The position numbers and the translations under genes were made by a program. This document shows positions 53,601 to 62,007 of a stretch of DNA of 64,000 bases, piece by piece. Positions within the stretch are counted from its first letter, which is position 1. Each line of letters begins with the position of its first letter. A model generated the notes under the pieces. That model saw only the letters and a program-made list of their open reading frames with translations, did not search any database and was not told the DNA's origin. The stretch comes from Mactromeris polynyma (Eukaryota; Mollusca; Bivalvia; Venerida; Mactridae), in the NCBI GenBank assembly GCA_032209605.1, contig JASFXZ010000010.1:7709385-7773384 (forward strand), given 5' to 3'.

Positions 53601-56600
53601 ATGAATTTGTTATACATATTTAAAGGTGTTCTTTCTATTGGGGAATTCTCATTCTGACATACTACCTGCATCTGTAAAGCAAATATAGAAATATGGATAT
53701 TCTGAACCAAAGCTGACAGTTTATAAATATCAGAAACATTAATCTTGACAATAAAATCTTGGAAAGCAAATTTAACTTTCATCTCCAGTTCTTTTATGTG
53801 TGTCTGAGTCTAGTTATACAAACAATCTATTTAATTGACCATATGTTGTATAACTGAAAATATGAAATTCTAAAAATTATGACTTTGAGAGAGATCTCAA
53901 TTAAGATCCTTGTGAAATTGTTGCTTAGCAGCAGTTGACTTAAAAATGAGCTTACCTTTTCAATGATCTCTAACCTTTCTTCATTATCATACAGATTTGG
54001 TATGTCACCAGTATTCAATATCATGTTCACATCTTCCAAGAATGTCGCATCCTGTAAGACAAACAAGGATATGAAGTACCATATCAGAAAATATTTTAAA
54101 ACATAACTAAATTATACTCAGTTTTATCAATTTTTTGCCACTGTCTTTACAAGCACATCATATATTTACTTTGTCAAAAGCTTTTCATGTTTGAAGTCTT
54201 TCTTATTGTATGAACACAGTATTTCGGTGTAAAATCAGTATTATATGTGGAGGACATGAAACAGTTAAAACTTGAAATACATGTATATGTTTGAAAGTAA
54301 AACCGAAAATCGTTCCCATGTCATCAAATAATAGTGACATTTTAAGTGGAAATTGTTGGTACTTCACTCTTGATATTCATTATCTCACTGTTGATGTATT
54401 TGTTCCTTGTGATGGGCTCACAATGATGCTTTCATTATCAATTGAATGGAGCATGTTGGTCAGTTTTAAAAATTTTATTGGTGATTTAGCACACTATTCT
54501 ATCCTCAACATCACTTTCTCCTCCATTTTACCTTAATCTGATGGTCACCAAACAAGAACACCATAGATATACCCTCATCTCCAGCCTTTCTCATCATTCT
54601 ACGTAGATCATCTCTCCATTCTGGCATGTTGTAGTTCTTTGTTATCTCTATACTGAAGAGTTCAAAGTCTGACATAAACGCTGCTAGTTTTGTTGCACTC
54701 TGTCGACCACTACCACCAATACCTGAAATATTTCATCTTATGCATCAATACCAACAAGTAGGATAGGTTATAGTAACGTTACTATTAAATGAGAGTCCAA
54801 ACCACAAGCATCTAACATAACCTGGAATAGTTTGTGTAAGGAATTTTGAATATGTTCGAGGAATATGAGATTTTAATTGAAAATACTGACTTGAACTTGA
54901 TCATGTGTAAGGCAATCAAGACCAAGGATCAACGTATCTTAGACTATGCTTTCAGAACAAACCATATTGATACAAAATCCTTACACCATAATTGATCATT
55001 ACATAAATTCAGACTAAAAAGATGCATAAAAACATCCATCCACCATTTCTATTACCTTCAACTTGTCTGTTAATGCAACAAATCTATGAAACAAGAATTA
55101 AACCTAGACAACTTACACAATCAAGGCATTACAACCATATATGCCTTCTTATTCTATATACAAATACAACAGTCTTGCATTCAGCCCTAAAAATATTCAC
55201 ATTCATTGTAAATGCATTGAATGCAAGATCTTTGCTTACCAACAAGAAGGCAATGTCCATTTGGCTGCTTTAGAACTCGGCTTATCCTCGAGATATGTTC
55301 AATGGCAAATCTAAACATGACTAGGTCCATCGGAGCTTTACTCATTACATTGTATTCTTCTAGACACTGTTCAATGTTCTGTAATACATAAACATACTAG
55401 TTATGACTCCATTATACATTGACATTATCACACAGTAAGATACATAAAACTGGGAATCCTAAAAATCCAGGGTGCAGTGCAAGACTATCCTTACTCCTAT
55501 GTATTTATATAGGAGTTAGGATAGTCTTGCACTGAACCCTCGAAATGTTCTACTTTATATCAACAACCTAAGTTATCAGGGCATAACTTCGGTAATTGAT
55601 GATAGCATTACAACTTTGGAGTTGGTAAAAAAGAAGACAATTAGTTAATCTCCAGTAAATACAACTGTCTTAGAAGTTGAACAAGAGACATGACTAGTTC
55701 AGTTTTTGAAGACCACAAAAATGTTAATATGTAAATTGTTCAAAATAAATTTGTGACAATAATTCTTCTAGAGATATAGTAAAAAATGCCATAAACTGTT
55801 ACTGAGTTCAGATGTATAAAATAAGTTTATCACTTATTATATGAGTAAGTCAATGTATGGCAAAGTATTCTCAATAACAATTTGGCACTTTAAACCAAAA
55901 TAAAAATCAGATTGATTACCTCTCTAAGTTCATCTAGATTCTGTATTTCATCATAGAGTTTCTCCCCTTTGGCCTTGCTGAGATAGTCACCAAACATAAG
56001 ACTGCGTATGTTGTCATCGGTTACGTCAGTCTTAATGTCTCCGGTAATGTGTGAGAATAGATTGTTCATCTTGTCTTTAAACTGACCCTCCACACAAGTC
56101 TGGAACATAAACAGTATCACATAGTATAACTTTTTAAAATATTTTTGAATAAAAGACCAAAACTAAGCAGACAGCATTAACCACAATCAAAAATTAGTCA
56201 ATTAAAATAATAAGATCTTTCAAAAAGTCATAAGAATGCCAGTCAGAATTCAGTCCACTCTATCTCCTGACTTCTTTGTGACAATCAGTAAATTTGAAGT
56301 CCAGTCCGACCTAGTTAAGTGGCAGAATTCTGAACCAGTCGGAAACAGTCCAAATCATGAAACATTATGGTGCAAAACGATTGTTACCGATTCTTTACCA
56401 AATCTGAGAGAAAACTGTTTAGTACCAAAAACCTTGAAGAGATCACATGGGAGTATCAGACAGTAGAATATTACATACTTTGACCATGGAGAAGAATGTC
56501 TCTCTGTCATCTTCGTCCACCAACCTATCGTAGAATACTCTGTATACTTCATGGATCCACAATCTGATGATCTTCTGTGAGCCTTCCTGACCATCAGGTA

Positions 56601-59600
56601 CAGCGTCTGATTTCAGTAATAATACACCCTGAAAGTATACGTTCAACAGTTACTGAAGGGAAAACCATATAATTAAAACATTTTGGAGTTTGCTAACTGT
56701 TTTTTTCTCTTGAGTACAAAGTCTAATTTTAGATCCATTGTCATTGAAGTTCTAAGAAACATTAAATCCTGTCATAGCTTTTACTGCAACTCAACCAATA
56801 TTTTATCTGTATGTTTTGTTTGAACCAGGGTTCCACGGTGTAGGCTTTGATATTTGCTATGAACAGTAAATTATGAAACTTTACTTGCCCAAATGTTAAT
56901 TCACTCATCCATCCAACTACGTTTTACTTGCCTAAGCCTCTGGTCACACACATCTTTCGAAGATTGCTTTATAAGTCATGTAACCACAATTTGAGGTAAA
57001 TACAATTAGTTTTTTCTGTTACAAATTATGATTAAACATACAAATTCAACACTTTTAATAACATTTGGGTATTGGTCAAATATTGATACCTAATAGTCAT
57101 TGCAAAAAAGTAACTTAACATTAATTACAATCATTTTCTTAATTGATTCTAAAAACAAAATGTATTTACCTGCACAACTCTTGCAAAATCTCTCAGGTTG
57201 AAGACATAGTGTGATCGTGATGGTGTTGGCAGGAAATTTTTGATTGCCTTCTCATAAATCTCCAACGTTGCTATCACAATTATCTGTACAAACAAAAGCT
57301 AACATGCATATCACTTCAGTAAACCTAAGTTATGGAATTGTCGTCTTCTTTTCTAATTAGCATTTAAGACTACCAGCAGAATTTTGATGTAACCTGATAG
57401 CAGTACCTTGACTCCTGTAATGCTACGCCTTCCATAATGTTACTTAAGGGCATATTTTGACCAAATGCTGGCAGTTATCTACCTTTGCTTACCTATCACA
57501 ACTGATAATTATTGTCCAAAGTGGAGACTGAGAACATGACTCTTGTTTTTCAATTTACCTATCATGTAATTTGTTAGTAAAAATGTTTGGCTATATTACA
57601 TGAATACAATCAGATAATCATAATGTTTCAGGGGCCACAACTCTGGATCATTTTTTCCCTTCACTTAAATCAAGTACAGTAAACTCTCCACTTATACTGT
57701 GATAAACTGCATACAATGTAGTAAGAAATAAATCTCACACATCTCAGACCTGCAAACTAATTAACATAAAACATTTTGCCCCATTATAATATGTGAATCA
57801 ATCCAATAATAAATGTTAACTTGCAACAAATAAAAATGGGTTATCTACCACATTCGAAAAATCTCGGCCAACTACGTGCAGTGCCTCGGATGTTCGTAAG
57901 GCACTTCTTTCGGAAATACCATTCGAATATCATGAAAACAATATGGTGGCATGAATGCTGGAGTGCTGATGAAACGGGATTAGAATCTAATATTTAAGCT
58001 ATATGAGTCTGAAATATGTGAGTTTTTAACTAGAAATGACAAGTTATTGAAGTTATAAATCCGTTTTACGAAAACTACAAAATGTTGAAATTTGCCACAT
58101 AGTGCTCCATCTGATATACACTAGAGTAGAGTAACGAAGTGGTATGGAAATATCCGAGAGCTGTTGAGAATGTTATCTACCATAAAGTACTCGTAAATAT
58201 GACAGTATGACAAATGTAATAGTCACAATTGTAACAAAATTCTATACCCTGGACCATCTTCTATGTGATGTCTCGAAAGATCTGAAATGCCAGTCGACAA
58301 TTGGAGAGAATATGTTCTTCATGGTGTCGTCATCAAATGACAGCATACTGATCACATTGAAATGTCGTATAAATCTTGGTGTCACATTGTTTCTACCACC
58401 TCCAGGAGGTCCCATGGCACACAGCATGCTGATGTCCACAAGGTTCAATATACTTGTATCTTTCCTAAAAAGCATTATCAATCAATGGCATTGTATCAAA
58501 ATGTAAAAAATAATTCAACCTTAAATTGTTGACAATGTTTTGGTTAGAAAGTGTATTTGAATATTTTGGGGACAGAATAATCAAATTGGGCATAAGTACT
58601 GGTTAGATACCCAACAAGCAGTTATTGAAAGTAACAAAATGAAAATGGATTGAAAGAACACGAGGAATAACTGATGTAAAATAAGTGTTTCAAATATATT
58701 CACAAATTAGACAGTTTAAGTCTGTATCAGTTTGTGTTGTGAGTTTTGTGCTTTTTATTGAATCAGAAATGGTGTACCAATTACTCTGAATATGTTATCT
58801 TCAGTCAAATTGCCAATGATAACAAGCCTCACCTGGGCTTAGACCAAACAATATCAAGACTGGCAGTCCAGTGCTCTACCGTCTGAGCTAACCAGGCCAG
58901 CTACAAATATTTAATTGTTTTGGTTTGTAGTTCCTTTATGGCAAAGATTTTCACTCATTGTTCATTTTGCAAGATCAAAAACTCCCAGTAAAATGAACTC
59001 AGATTCTACATGGTCACTATGACAATAATGTATTAAAACTACATGGCAAAGACTGACTATTACCTATCAAACCAATATCCCTGGTCAATCCACTGTCTAA
59101 GGACTTCAATAGGAGGTTGTGCACCATATTTTTCTTTGGCTGGCATATTTAGATCATCAACAAATACAACCAGTTGTTTGCCAGGATTCGGACCATACAC
59201 TCCTTTCTTTCTTCTGTTAGCAAATACAGCAAAAATTACAATTATTTAATGCACTCGCCCTATTTTGACATTTGCTGATATACAATTAATGTCTACATAT
59301 TGAAAAGGGATTCAATTCAGTGACTGTGATATCATCCTGTGGGTACACTAAAGCAGGGATTTCCCTGGTGCAGAAATGCCTGACTCCCTTTTCTTTATAT
59401 GGACTCCCATTTTCAACTTACTGTGCATCCCTGGGACCCCTAAAATTAACTTTTGTCAAGTATAAACTGCATATCTGGGACCCTACAAATTTATTAAGGA
59501 CCCTCAATTTGTCCAACACAAGGGTCCAAGGACCCCTAGTTGAAAAATCATAGGGAAAACCCTGATTAAAGCGCAACATATTTATTATAAGTTTATCAAG

Positions 59601-60178
59601 TTCTGATTATACCATGCCACTAAAGCAAAGACAATCAGAAAATAAAACCTAAAACTTCAAATCAAAGGTAAAATATACTTATAAGCATAGTAATCAATAT
59701 GACAAGTAACAATATTGACCCTTAATTGACCCTTAAAATATGTTAGAGCAATAACAAGATTTACAGAAACTACTAAGCAGTACTTGAATATTAATTCAAC
59801 AAATTTTAGATCACATATCTAATATTATGTGATTTCAGCATAATTTTAATCAACAACAATATTTATTTGGCATGTAAGGAAAAATTACAATGCTTCTAGC
59901 ATACAAAATGAATGTAAAAATAAAGTGATGTAATCAAACCTGTCAAGTTTTGAGAATATGATATCTTGCGTCTGATTGGCTGATGTCTGGGCAGAAAAGT
60001 TCACATTATTGATGATAAACTTGTCTTTTGGCAATGAAAGCAGGTAATTGTTTGTAATAGCACTTTTTCCAGTTCCTGTTGGTCCCACAAGCAAAAGTGG
60101 TTTGTCATTCAGTAGCAGACGCTCCAGGAAGTATTTCTGTCGCTCCGTTTCCATGGTATTAATTATAAGTTCATTTAT
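21819..60178 (-). CDS. Axonemal inner-arm dynein heavy chain (DNAH7/DNAH3/DNAH12-like), 3' 38 exons
   Basis: Exons in transcript order: 59940-60178, 59064-59213, 58248-58464, 57170-57283, 56479-56628, 55920-56099, 55240-55378, 54532-54722, 53956-54051, 53480-53671, 52857-52990, 52336-52498, 51689-51871, 50897-51127, 50297-50653, 49676-49771, 49216-49320, 48499-48632, 47770-47941, 47091-47294, 46628-46813, 46142-46279, 45343-45447, 44569-44729, 43585-43756, 42814-42939, 41983-42160, 36482-36645, 35846-36052, 34881-35018, 33594-33854, 32585-32677, 27281-27379, 25363-25545, 24939-25047, 24185-24342, 22944-23115, 21819-21964. The sum is 6243 nt, 2080 residues plus stop, in one frame. The protein is the minus-end-directed ATPase motor of cilia and flagella. 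AAA3 to the C-terminal domain is present; the tail, linker, AAA1 and AAA2 lie right of the window. Residue numbers below count from 60178. The DNAH7/3/12 clade is inferred from overall sequence; the paralogue is not resolved. Confidence 0.95.
22786..22900 (-). repeat. tRNA-derived SINE fragment
   Basis: On the - strand: box A-like TTAGCTAAGTAGG, then GGTTGTAGGTTCGAACCC (box B), then a tail with GACTGAAGATAATGTATT. The tail text recurs at 58790-58905. It sits just 3' of dynein exon 22944-23115. Confidence 0.5.
23505..23590 (-). repeat. Degraded tRNA-derived SINE fragment
   Basis: On the - strand it shows a box B-like AGGTTTAAATCCC and a head resembling the other tRNA-type fragments; the text GATTTAAACCTATGACCTTC on the + strand is shared with 50085-50175. 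Confidence 0.4.
23857..24096. mobile_element. MITE-like element with long inverted ends carrying TGACGTCA (copy 1)
   Basis: The ends are inverted: the left reads TGAGCGCTGCTATGGGATTT and CCAACCTCTTCTGTAAGTGA; the right complements it imperfectly over about 45 bp (GAAGAGGTAAGAAATCGTA...GTGCTCA). Full CRE palindromes TGACGTCA lie at 23894-23901 and 24024-24031. A second copy in the opposite orientation lies at 39447-39675. No coding capacity. Confidence 0.75.
24412..24485. mobile_element. Short palindromic element, GGATGTCA ends
   Basis: Ends GGATGTCA...TGACATCC with an interior of repeated GGTTAA/TTAACC strings. The same termini bound the element at 36950-37105, so it may be a relative or a deletion derivative. 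Lies in the intron between dynein exons 24939-25047 and 24185-24342. Confidence 0.4.
25921..26890. repeat. 23-bp minisatellite, about 42 copies
   Basis: The unit starts GTGTTTACCCTTGCACCTCC and ends TCA or TGA; the period is 23 bp. Two main forms exist: one with TTTA and TGA (mostly in the left half) and one with TCTA and TCA (mostly in the right half), plus rare variants. It is C/T-rich on the + strand, so G/A-rich in the dynein transcript. Overlapping open frames in all three + frames are artefacts. It lies in the dynein intron 25546-27280. Confidence 0.97.
28058..28337. mobile_element. MITE with 38-bp inverted ends in a dynein intron
   Basis: The left end ATGGTGGCATATTTCTGCCA (continuing CCAGTTAACTACTTAATT) matches the reverse complement of the right end at 37 of 38 positions. 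GGTATT flanks it on both sides (28052-28057 and 28338-28343), consistent with a 6-bp target duplication. The 280-bp body has no coding capacity. The first 20 bases of each end also contain a local palindrome (GGTGGCA...TGCCACC), so each end can form a hairpin. Confidence 0.8.
29680..29800. repeat. Cluster of CACATGACTT motifs
   Basis: CACATGACTT or its complement AAGTCATGTG/TCATGTGACTT appears four to five times in about 110 bp (near 29687, 29718, 29736, 29758 and 29778), in both orientations. It lies in the long dynein intron. No gene is seen; it may be a degraded tandem or a fold-back repeat. Confidence 0.5.
30318..30423. repeat. Perfect 53-bp tandem duplication
   Basis: The unit begins AGACTACATACTTTAAACAA and ends TACCCTCTTCTGT; copies at 30318-30370 and 30371-30423 appear identical. 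Each contains the inverted pair AAGAGG...CCTCTT. The identity suggests a recent event. Intronic in the dynein gene. Confidence 0.85.
31500..31600 (-). repeat. tRNA-derived SINE head
   Basis: On the - strand: GCCTGGTTAGCACAGTAGAG (box A type), then GGTCCCAGGTTCGAGCC (box B), then TGTATCAGCC. It lacks a well-formed anticodon arm. A similar head (GGCCTGGTTAGCTCAG) is at 58890. Confidence 0.55.
33594..45447 (-). CDS. Dynein exons: AAA6 module and start of the C-terminal domain
   Basis: Exons 45343-45447 ([20 protein letters not shown]), 44569-44729 ([20 protein letters not shown]), 43585-43756 ([19 protein letters not shown]), 42814-42939 ([12 protein letters not shown]), 41983-42160 ([20 protein letters not shown]), 36482-36645 ([15 protein letters not shown] and [13 protein letters not shown]), 35846-36052 ([19 protein letters not shown]), 34881-35018 ([17 protein letters not shown]) and 33594-33854 ([17 protein letters not shown]). 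The 5.3-kb intron 36646-41981 is by far the longest in this part. It contains the unexplained open stretch at 40844-41067 and two MITE-like elements. Confidence 0.92.
34601..34822. mobile_element. CAGGG-ended inverted-repeat element (copy 2)
   Basis: Starts CAGGGTTTTCCCT, ends AGGGAAATCCCTG; flanked by TAGACTG and TAGACTT (6 of 7 match). The interior (GGGGTCCTTCAGTGGACCCT, GGGTCCCAGATATGCAGTTT) matches copy 3 at 59354-59564 in the opposite orientation. Adjacent to dynein exon 34881-35018. Confidence 0.7.
35472..35757. mobile_element. MITE-like repeat, ATGCCCCC...GGGGGGCAT ends (copy 1)
   Basis: Opens ACAAGAGATGTTTGTAAAAC then ATAATGCCCCCT; closes CTTTGAAGGGGGGCATAA. The interior shares TCAATAGGGTTCCTCTGCTA and GAGGATGATAGGTCAAG with copies at 44191-44408 and 44834-45210. 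It contains runs of GACGGACC type. No coding capacity. Confidence 0.75.
36950..37105. mobile_element. Palindromic element rich in ATTCGAAT, GGATGTCAA ends
   Basis: Ends ATGGATGTCAACGAAT and ATTCATTGACATCC form an inverted repeat. The 10-bp direct repeat TAGTTATAAC flanks it (36940-36949 and 37106-37115). The interior has many ATATTCGAA strings, so nearly the whole element can fold back. The terminus and an 8- to 10-bp duplication suggest a hAT-type MITE; this is inference. Confidence 0.7.
38080..38405. mobile_element. MITE-like repeat, ATGCCCCCAC...GGGGCAT ends (family 2, copy 1)
   Basis: Begins near CAGATGCCCCCACTATGGGA and ends GGCTGGGGCATAAAA. It shares ATTATCCTATGCTTAT, GTGCCCAA and a GACGG/GGACAGGG-type stretch with 45790-46098. 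The ends resemble the family at 35472, but the interior differs. Confidence 0.6.
39447..39675. mobile_element. MITE-like element with TGACGTCA motifs (copy 2, inverted)
   Basis: Matches the element at 23857-24096 in reverse orientation (GATTTCCAACCTCTTCTATT at one end, ACAGAAGAGGTTGTAAATCC at the other). TGACGTCA at 39484-39491 and 39631-39638, and a central CGTCACATGTGACG palindrome. A 134-codon frame across it on the - strand is an artefact of the element. Confidence 0.75.
40844..41067 (-). CDS. Unidentified coding-like exon with its own stop inside a dynein intron
   Basis: I do not recognise the product. On the - strand a pyrimidine-rich acceptor (ctgttcactcacctag) precedes an open frame of about 74 residues that ends in TAA at 40846-40844. 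It starts GT|ATT ATA ACT; the preceding dynein exon (41983-42160) ends with one leftover G, so splicing would read ...[19 protein letters not shown].... The peptide is strongly hydrophilic, with a basic run LRRRRVSV (a possible kinase site), and ends [10 protein letters not shown]. The stretch is clearly richer in G+C and CpG than the flanking intron. It could be an alternative terminal exon giving a dynein truncated within AAA6, an exon of a nested gene, or a remnant of another gene. The regular next exon (36482-36645) also accepts this phase. Confidence 0.4.
44191..44408. mobile_element. MITE-like repeat, ATGCCCCC-type ends (copy 2)
   Basis: Starts ACAAAAGATGTTTGTAAAAC, ends CAAAGGGGGGGCATAA. 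The interior GTGACCTTGACCTTTGACCC, AATAGGGTTCCTCTGCTACC and GAGGATGATAGGTCAAGGGG is shared with copies 1 and 3. Intronic, between dynein exons 44569-44729 and 43585-43756. Confidence 0.75.
44834..45210. mobile_element. MITE-like repeat, ATGCCCCC-type ends (copy 3, internally duplicated)
   Basis: Starts ACAAGAGATGTTTGTAAAAC, ends CGAAGGGGGGCCATAA. The AATAGGGTTCCTCT...GGTCAAGGGGTTCTTGAG segment occurs twice (about 44893 and 45023), so this copy carries an internal tandem duplication. It lies in the dynein intron next to copy 2's intron. Confidence 0.75.
45790..46098. mobile_element. MITE-like repeat, family 2 (copy 2)
   Basis: Shares ATTTTATTATCCTATGCTTA, GATTGTAACCGAAATCAA-like text and the ending CCATTCTTGGTGGGTCATAAA with 38080-38405. 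The left terminus is eroded. It abuts dynein exon 46142-46279. Confidence 0.55.
46142..49320 (-). CDS. Dynein exons: AAA5 module
   Basis: Exons 49216-49320 ([17 protein letters not shown]), 48499-48632 ([20 protein letters not shown]), 47770-47941 ([19 protein letters not shown]), 47091-47294 ([15 protein letters not shown]), 46628-46813 ([20 protein letters not shown]) and 46142-46279 ([20 protein letters not shown]). AAA5 is a structural, non-catalytic module in axonemal dyneins. The E/K-rich run in 46628-46813 and 46142-46279 is expected to form the strut (buttress) coiled coil that contacts the stalk. Phases AA|C and 0 agree at all junctions. Confidence 0.92.
49676..52990 (-). CDS. Dynein exons: stalk coiled coils and microtubule-binding domain
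   Basis: Exons 52857-52990 (TIDWF continues into [17 protein letters not shown]), 52336-52498 ([19 protein letters not shown]) and 51689-51871 (heptad-like E/K/V-rich sequence) form the outgoing coiled coil. Exon 50897-51127 carries the microtubule-binding domain landmark [19 protein letters not shown] (NPPGG at residues 753-757). Exon 50297-50653, the largest at 357 nt, holds the rest of that domain ([15 protein letters not shown]) and most of the returning coiled coil ([20 protein letters not shown]). Exon 49676-49771 ends the return strand at [14 protein letters not shown]. Confidence 0.93.
50085..50175 (-). repeat. Degraded tRNA-derived SINE fragment
   Basis: GATTTAAACCTATGACCTTC is shared with 23505-23590; on the - strand it is a mutated box B region preceded by a T/G-rich head (GGATGCATAGTGGTTGAGGA). 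Intronic in the dynein stalk region. Confidence 0.4.
51274..51531 (-). mobile_element. SINE with tRNA-Ser/Leu-type head
   Basis: On the - strand the head reads GCCGTCTCTGTGGCCGAGTG (then GTTAAGGC), has a long variable arm as in class II tRNAs, and box B GGTTCGAATCC. The body runs to a tail ATACAATAATAAATAAAC at the low-coordinate end. Short TTTCATA strings flank it at 51262-51268 and 51533-51539, a possible target duplication. It lies between dynein exons 51689-51871 and 50897-51127. Confidence 0.75.
53131..53165 (-). repeat. tRNA 3'-half fragment
   Basis: On the - strand: ACCAGGTTCGAATCCTGGTA followed by GCGCCATTG, a perfect T arm plus acceptor strand, identical over 20 bp to the fragment at 10962-11020. 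The 5' half is not recognisable. Confidence 0.5.
53480..56628 (-). CDS. Dynein exons: AAA3 end and AAA4 module
   Basis: Exon 56479-56628 contains [16 protein letters not shown]; 55920-56099 contains [13 protein letters not shown]; 55240-55378 contains [20 protein letters not shown]. The AAA4 Walker [10 protein letters not shown] (residues 397-405) is split by the intron between 55240 and 54722, after LLV. Exon 54532-54722 ends with the Walker B-like [10 protein letters not shown]. Exons 53956-54051 ([15 protein letters not shown]) and 53480-53671 ([19 protein letters not shown]) complete AAA4. The AAA4 ATP-binding residues look intact. Confidence 0.93.
57170..60178 (-). CDS. Dynein exons: AAA3 module
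   Basis: Exon 59940-60178 carries the AAA3 Walker A GPTGTGKS (residues 32-39) and [13 protein letters not shown]. Exon 59064-59213 carries the Walker B segment [10 protein letters not shown]. Exon 58248-58464 carries the [11 protein letters not shown] loop, and 57170-57283 carries [20 protein letters not shown]. In dyneins AAA3 binds and slowly hydrolyses ATP and gates the motor; all motif residues are present here. Phases match (AG|A, AG|G, then 0). No convincing exon is seen upstream of 60178 inside the window. Confidence 0.93.
57845..58170. repeat. Interspersed repeat shared with 16915-17000
   Basis: Left block CATTCGAAAAATCTCGGCCA (ACTACGT) at about 57852 and right block AGAGTAACGAAGTGGTAT (GGAAATATCCGAGAGCT) at about 58128. 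The same two blocks are adjacent at 16933-17000, so one locus is a deletion derivative of the other form. Lies between dynein exons 58248-58464 and 57170-57283. Confidence 0.6.
58790..58905 (-). repeat. tRNA-derived SINE fragment
   Basis: On the - strand: GGCCTGGTTAGCTCAGACGG (TAGAGCACTGGACTGCCAGT), a tRNA 5' half with a near-complete anticodon stem, then a body, then TTTGACTGAAGATAACATAT. The tail is shared with 22786-22900 and 11161-11240. Confidence 0.55.
59354..59564. mobile_element. CAGGG-ended inverted-repeat element (copy 3)
   Basis: Starts CAGGGATTTCCCT, ends AGGGAAAACCCTG; flanked by ACTAAAG and ATTAAAG (6 of 7). The interior is the reverse complement of copy 2 (34601-34822). Intronic, just 5' of dynein exon 59064-59213. 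Confidence 0.7.
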
Positions 60179-62007
60179 CTATAAGGAAAATACATATTAT
60201 ATTCAAATATGAAAAACTACGAATCCATGTCTTTCACTGAATCTACAGCCAATTCCTTATAAAACTGTAGCATTGTGTATTATTCTCCGAAAAATCATCT
60301 AAGCCATTAAAATGAATGAAAAATCCCATGAACTGCACAAGAAAACTTGGCTCGGGAAAACTTATCAAGCAAATTATATAATTGAAGGGTTCCATTACAA
60401 ACATAATTAAATTTTCAATGTTAATATGTCAGTGTAAAGCCCTTTACATGAAGTTATTATTGCTCTCCAATCAAAACTTAGTCACATGTTTTGTTTTCAA
60501 CAACATGGAGCATGAGGTAGTTTGCACATTGCTGATGATGCAACAATTTTAAATATGTGAATGCTATCAAACCATCTATTTGGAATGGATTCTTGTTAAT
60601 AATATCATGAAATGGATTAAGTCTTCTTTAAACTGCCATTGCTACTCTATGGAGCTTTGAACTATTTATGAGAGAAAATACTTGAATCAATCAAACATTG
60701 CTAACTTCAGATTTTGACAAGCATAAGCAATGTTACAAGCATTTAAATGAGAAATGTATGTTTTCAATGACTACATGATACCAGAGAGTATGTTGCAAGA
60801 GGGAACCCAAAAATTAGAGGTAAAAGCTGTAAACTGGACTGGTGCGACTTGAAGTTGACCACGCCCGATGAACACCACTAGAAAGATGACCACAATAGAT
60901 GGGACACCACAAATATGTTGACCACACTAGATGGACACCACAAAATAAGCAGTCACACACAAAAACATAGCAAAGCAAGACAATTGACCAACACCATAAA
61001 TTGAAACAATAAACGGGAAACCATCAACAAAAAGCTCTGGATATCGACACATAAATAAACCTAATTGATCTCTGAAAATAAACAATTGAAGCCTGAAATA
61101 AGTCAGAATTGCAAGTTTAAATCATAACATAAACCACATATCAAACAAAAAAATATGACCCAGTATAAATTGGGATAATATATACCATTGTTGAACATAA
61201 ACACATATCTAACAGTTGAAAGTAATAGCAGTATTCTCAGCAAGAGAGTTAAATCTCTTTGGAATACCAAATTCGATCAATAGCTGTATTAGAACATCAA
61301 ATATTTTCTGGATTATCATTCATTTCTACAGAAATAGAAATCTATTTCACTCCTTCTGCAAATGTTGGCCCTTTATATATATTTATAATGTTGAGATGGC
61401 AGGACAAATAGGGAACCTTCAAGGGTGATAACTGAACATTTGTTTAGGTTTACAGCCTGTCATACATAAGGGAATTCCCTCATAAATAATACTTTTAATC
61501 TTACCAGGATTCGTAGCTCTCTGTCCCTCTATTGTTAGTAACACACGTGCAGATGGTCAAATGATGCAAAAGAGACAAATATTAGTAAAATCCACAAAAG
61601 TATTAATACTCCAGCCACAATGTACATTTAACATTTAGTCAATTAAACAATTAGCAATGTTACATGCATTATCCTAACTAAAACCACAATGAATTGAAGA
61701 CACTCAGCAGTATTGTTGTGCTAAATACCAGCTATCCAGTAACTGATACCAACAACCAGATGATTTCTGATGTTTTAACGAAGTTTAGCAATTTGTGTAT
61801 CAATTAATGGATCAAAAAAGCCAAATTTATATACATGTTTACAGTAGACGGTCAAAACAAGCTTTAATTATCAAAATAATGTCTGGTTGTGGTTTGAACT
61901 GAAAACTACAAGTTTGATGGTAAGATATGCTGCCACAAGAAGTTGACAGCACTATAAGCAGACAGAGGTTTAGACAGAAAGATGTTTAGACTGTCACATA
62001 TACTCAA
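60179..62007. other. Region 5' of the first visible dynein exon
   Basis: AT-rich, presumably intron of the dynein gene. A short - strand stretch near 61515-61540 ends in a donor-like CTG|gtaaga but has no credible exon body. I see no other gene or RNA; short + strand frames lack protein features. Confidence 0.4.

Noticed and set aside
22885..60154. Treating each open dynein segment as a separate small gene
   Set aside because: All 38 segments have matching splice sites and phases and join into a single 2080-residue reading frame in the correct domain order.
61515..61540. Possible 24-nt dynein microexon on the - strand (RDRELRIL) with a good donor and a TACTAAC string upstream
   Set aside because: The branch-like adenosine would be only about 6 bases from the acceptor, too close for normal splicing, and the peptide does not look like the segment expected before AAA3.
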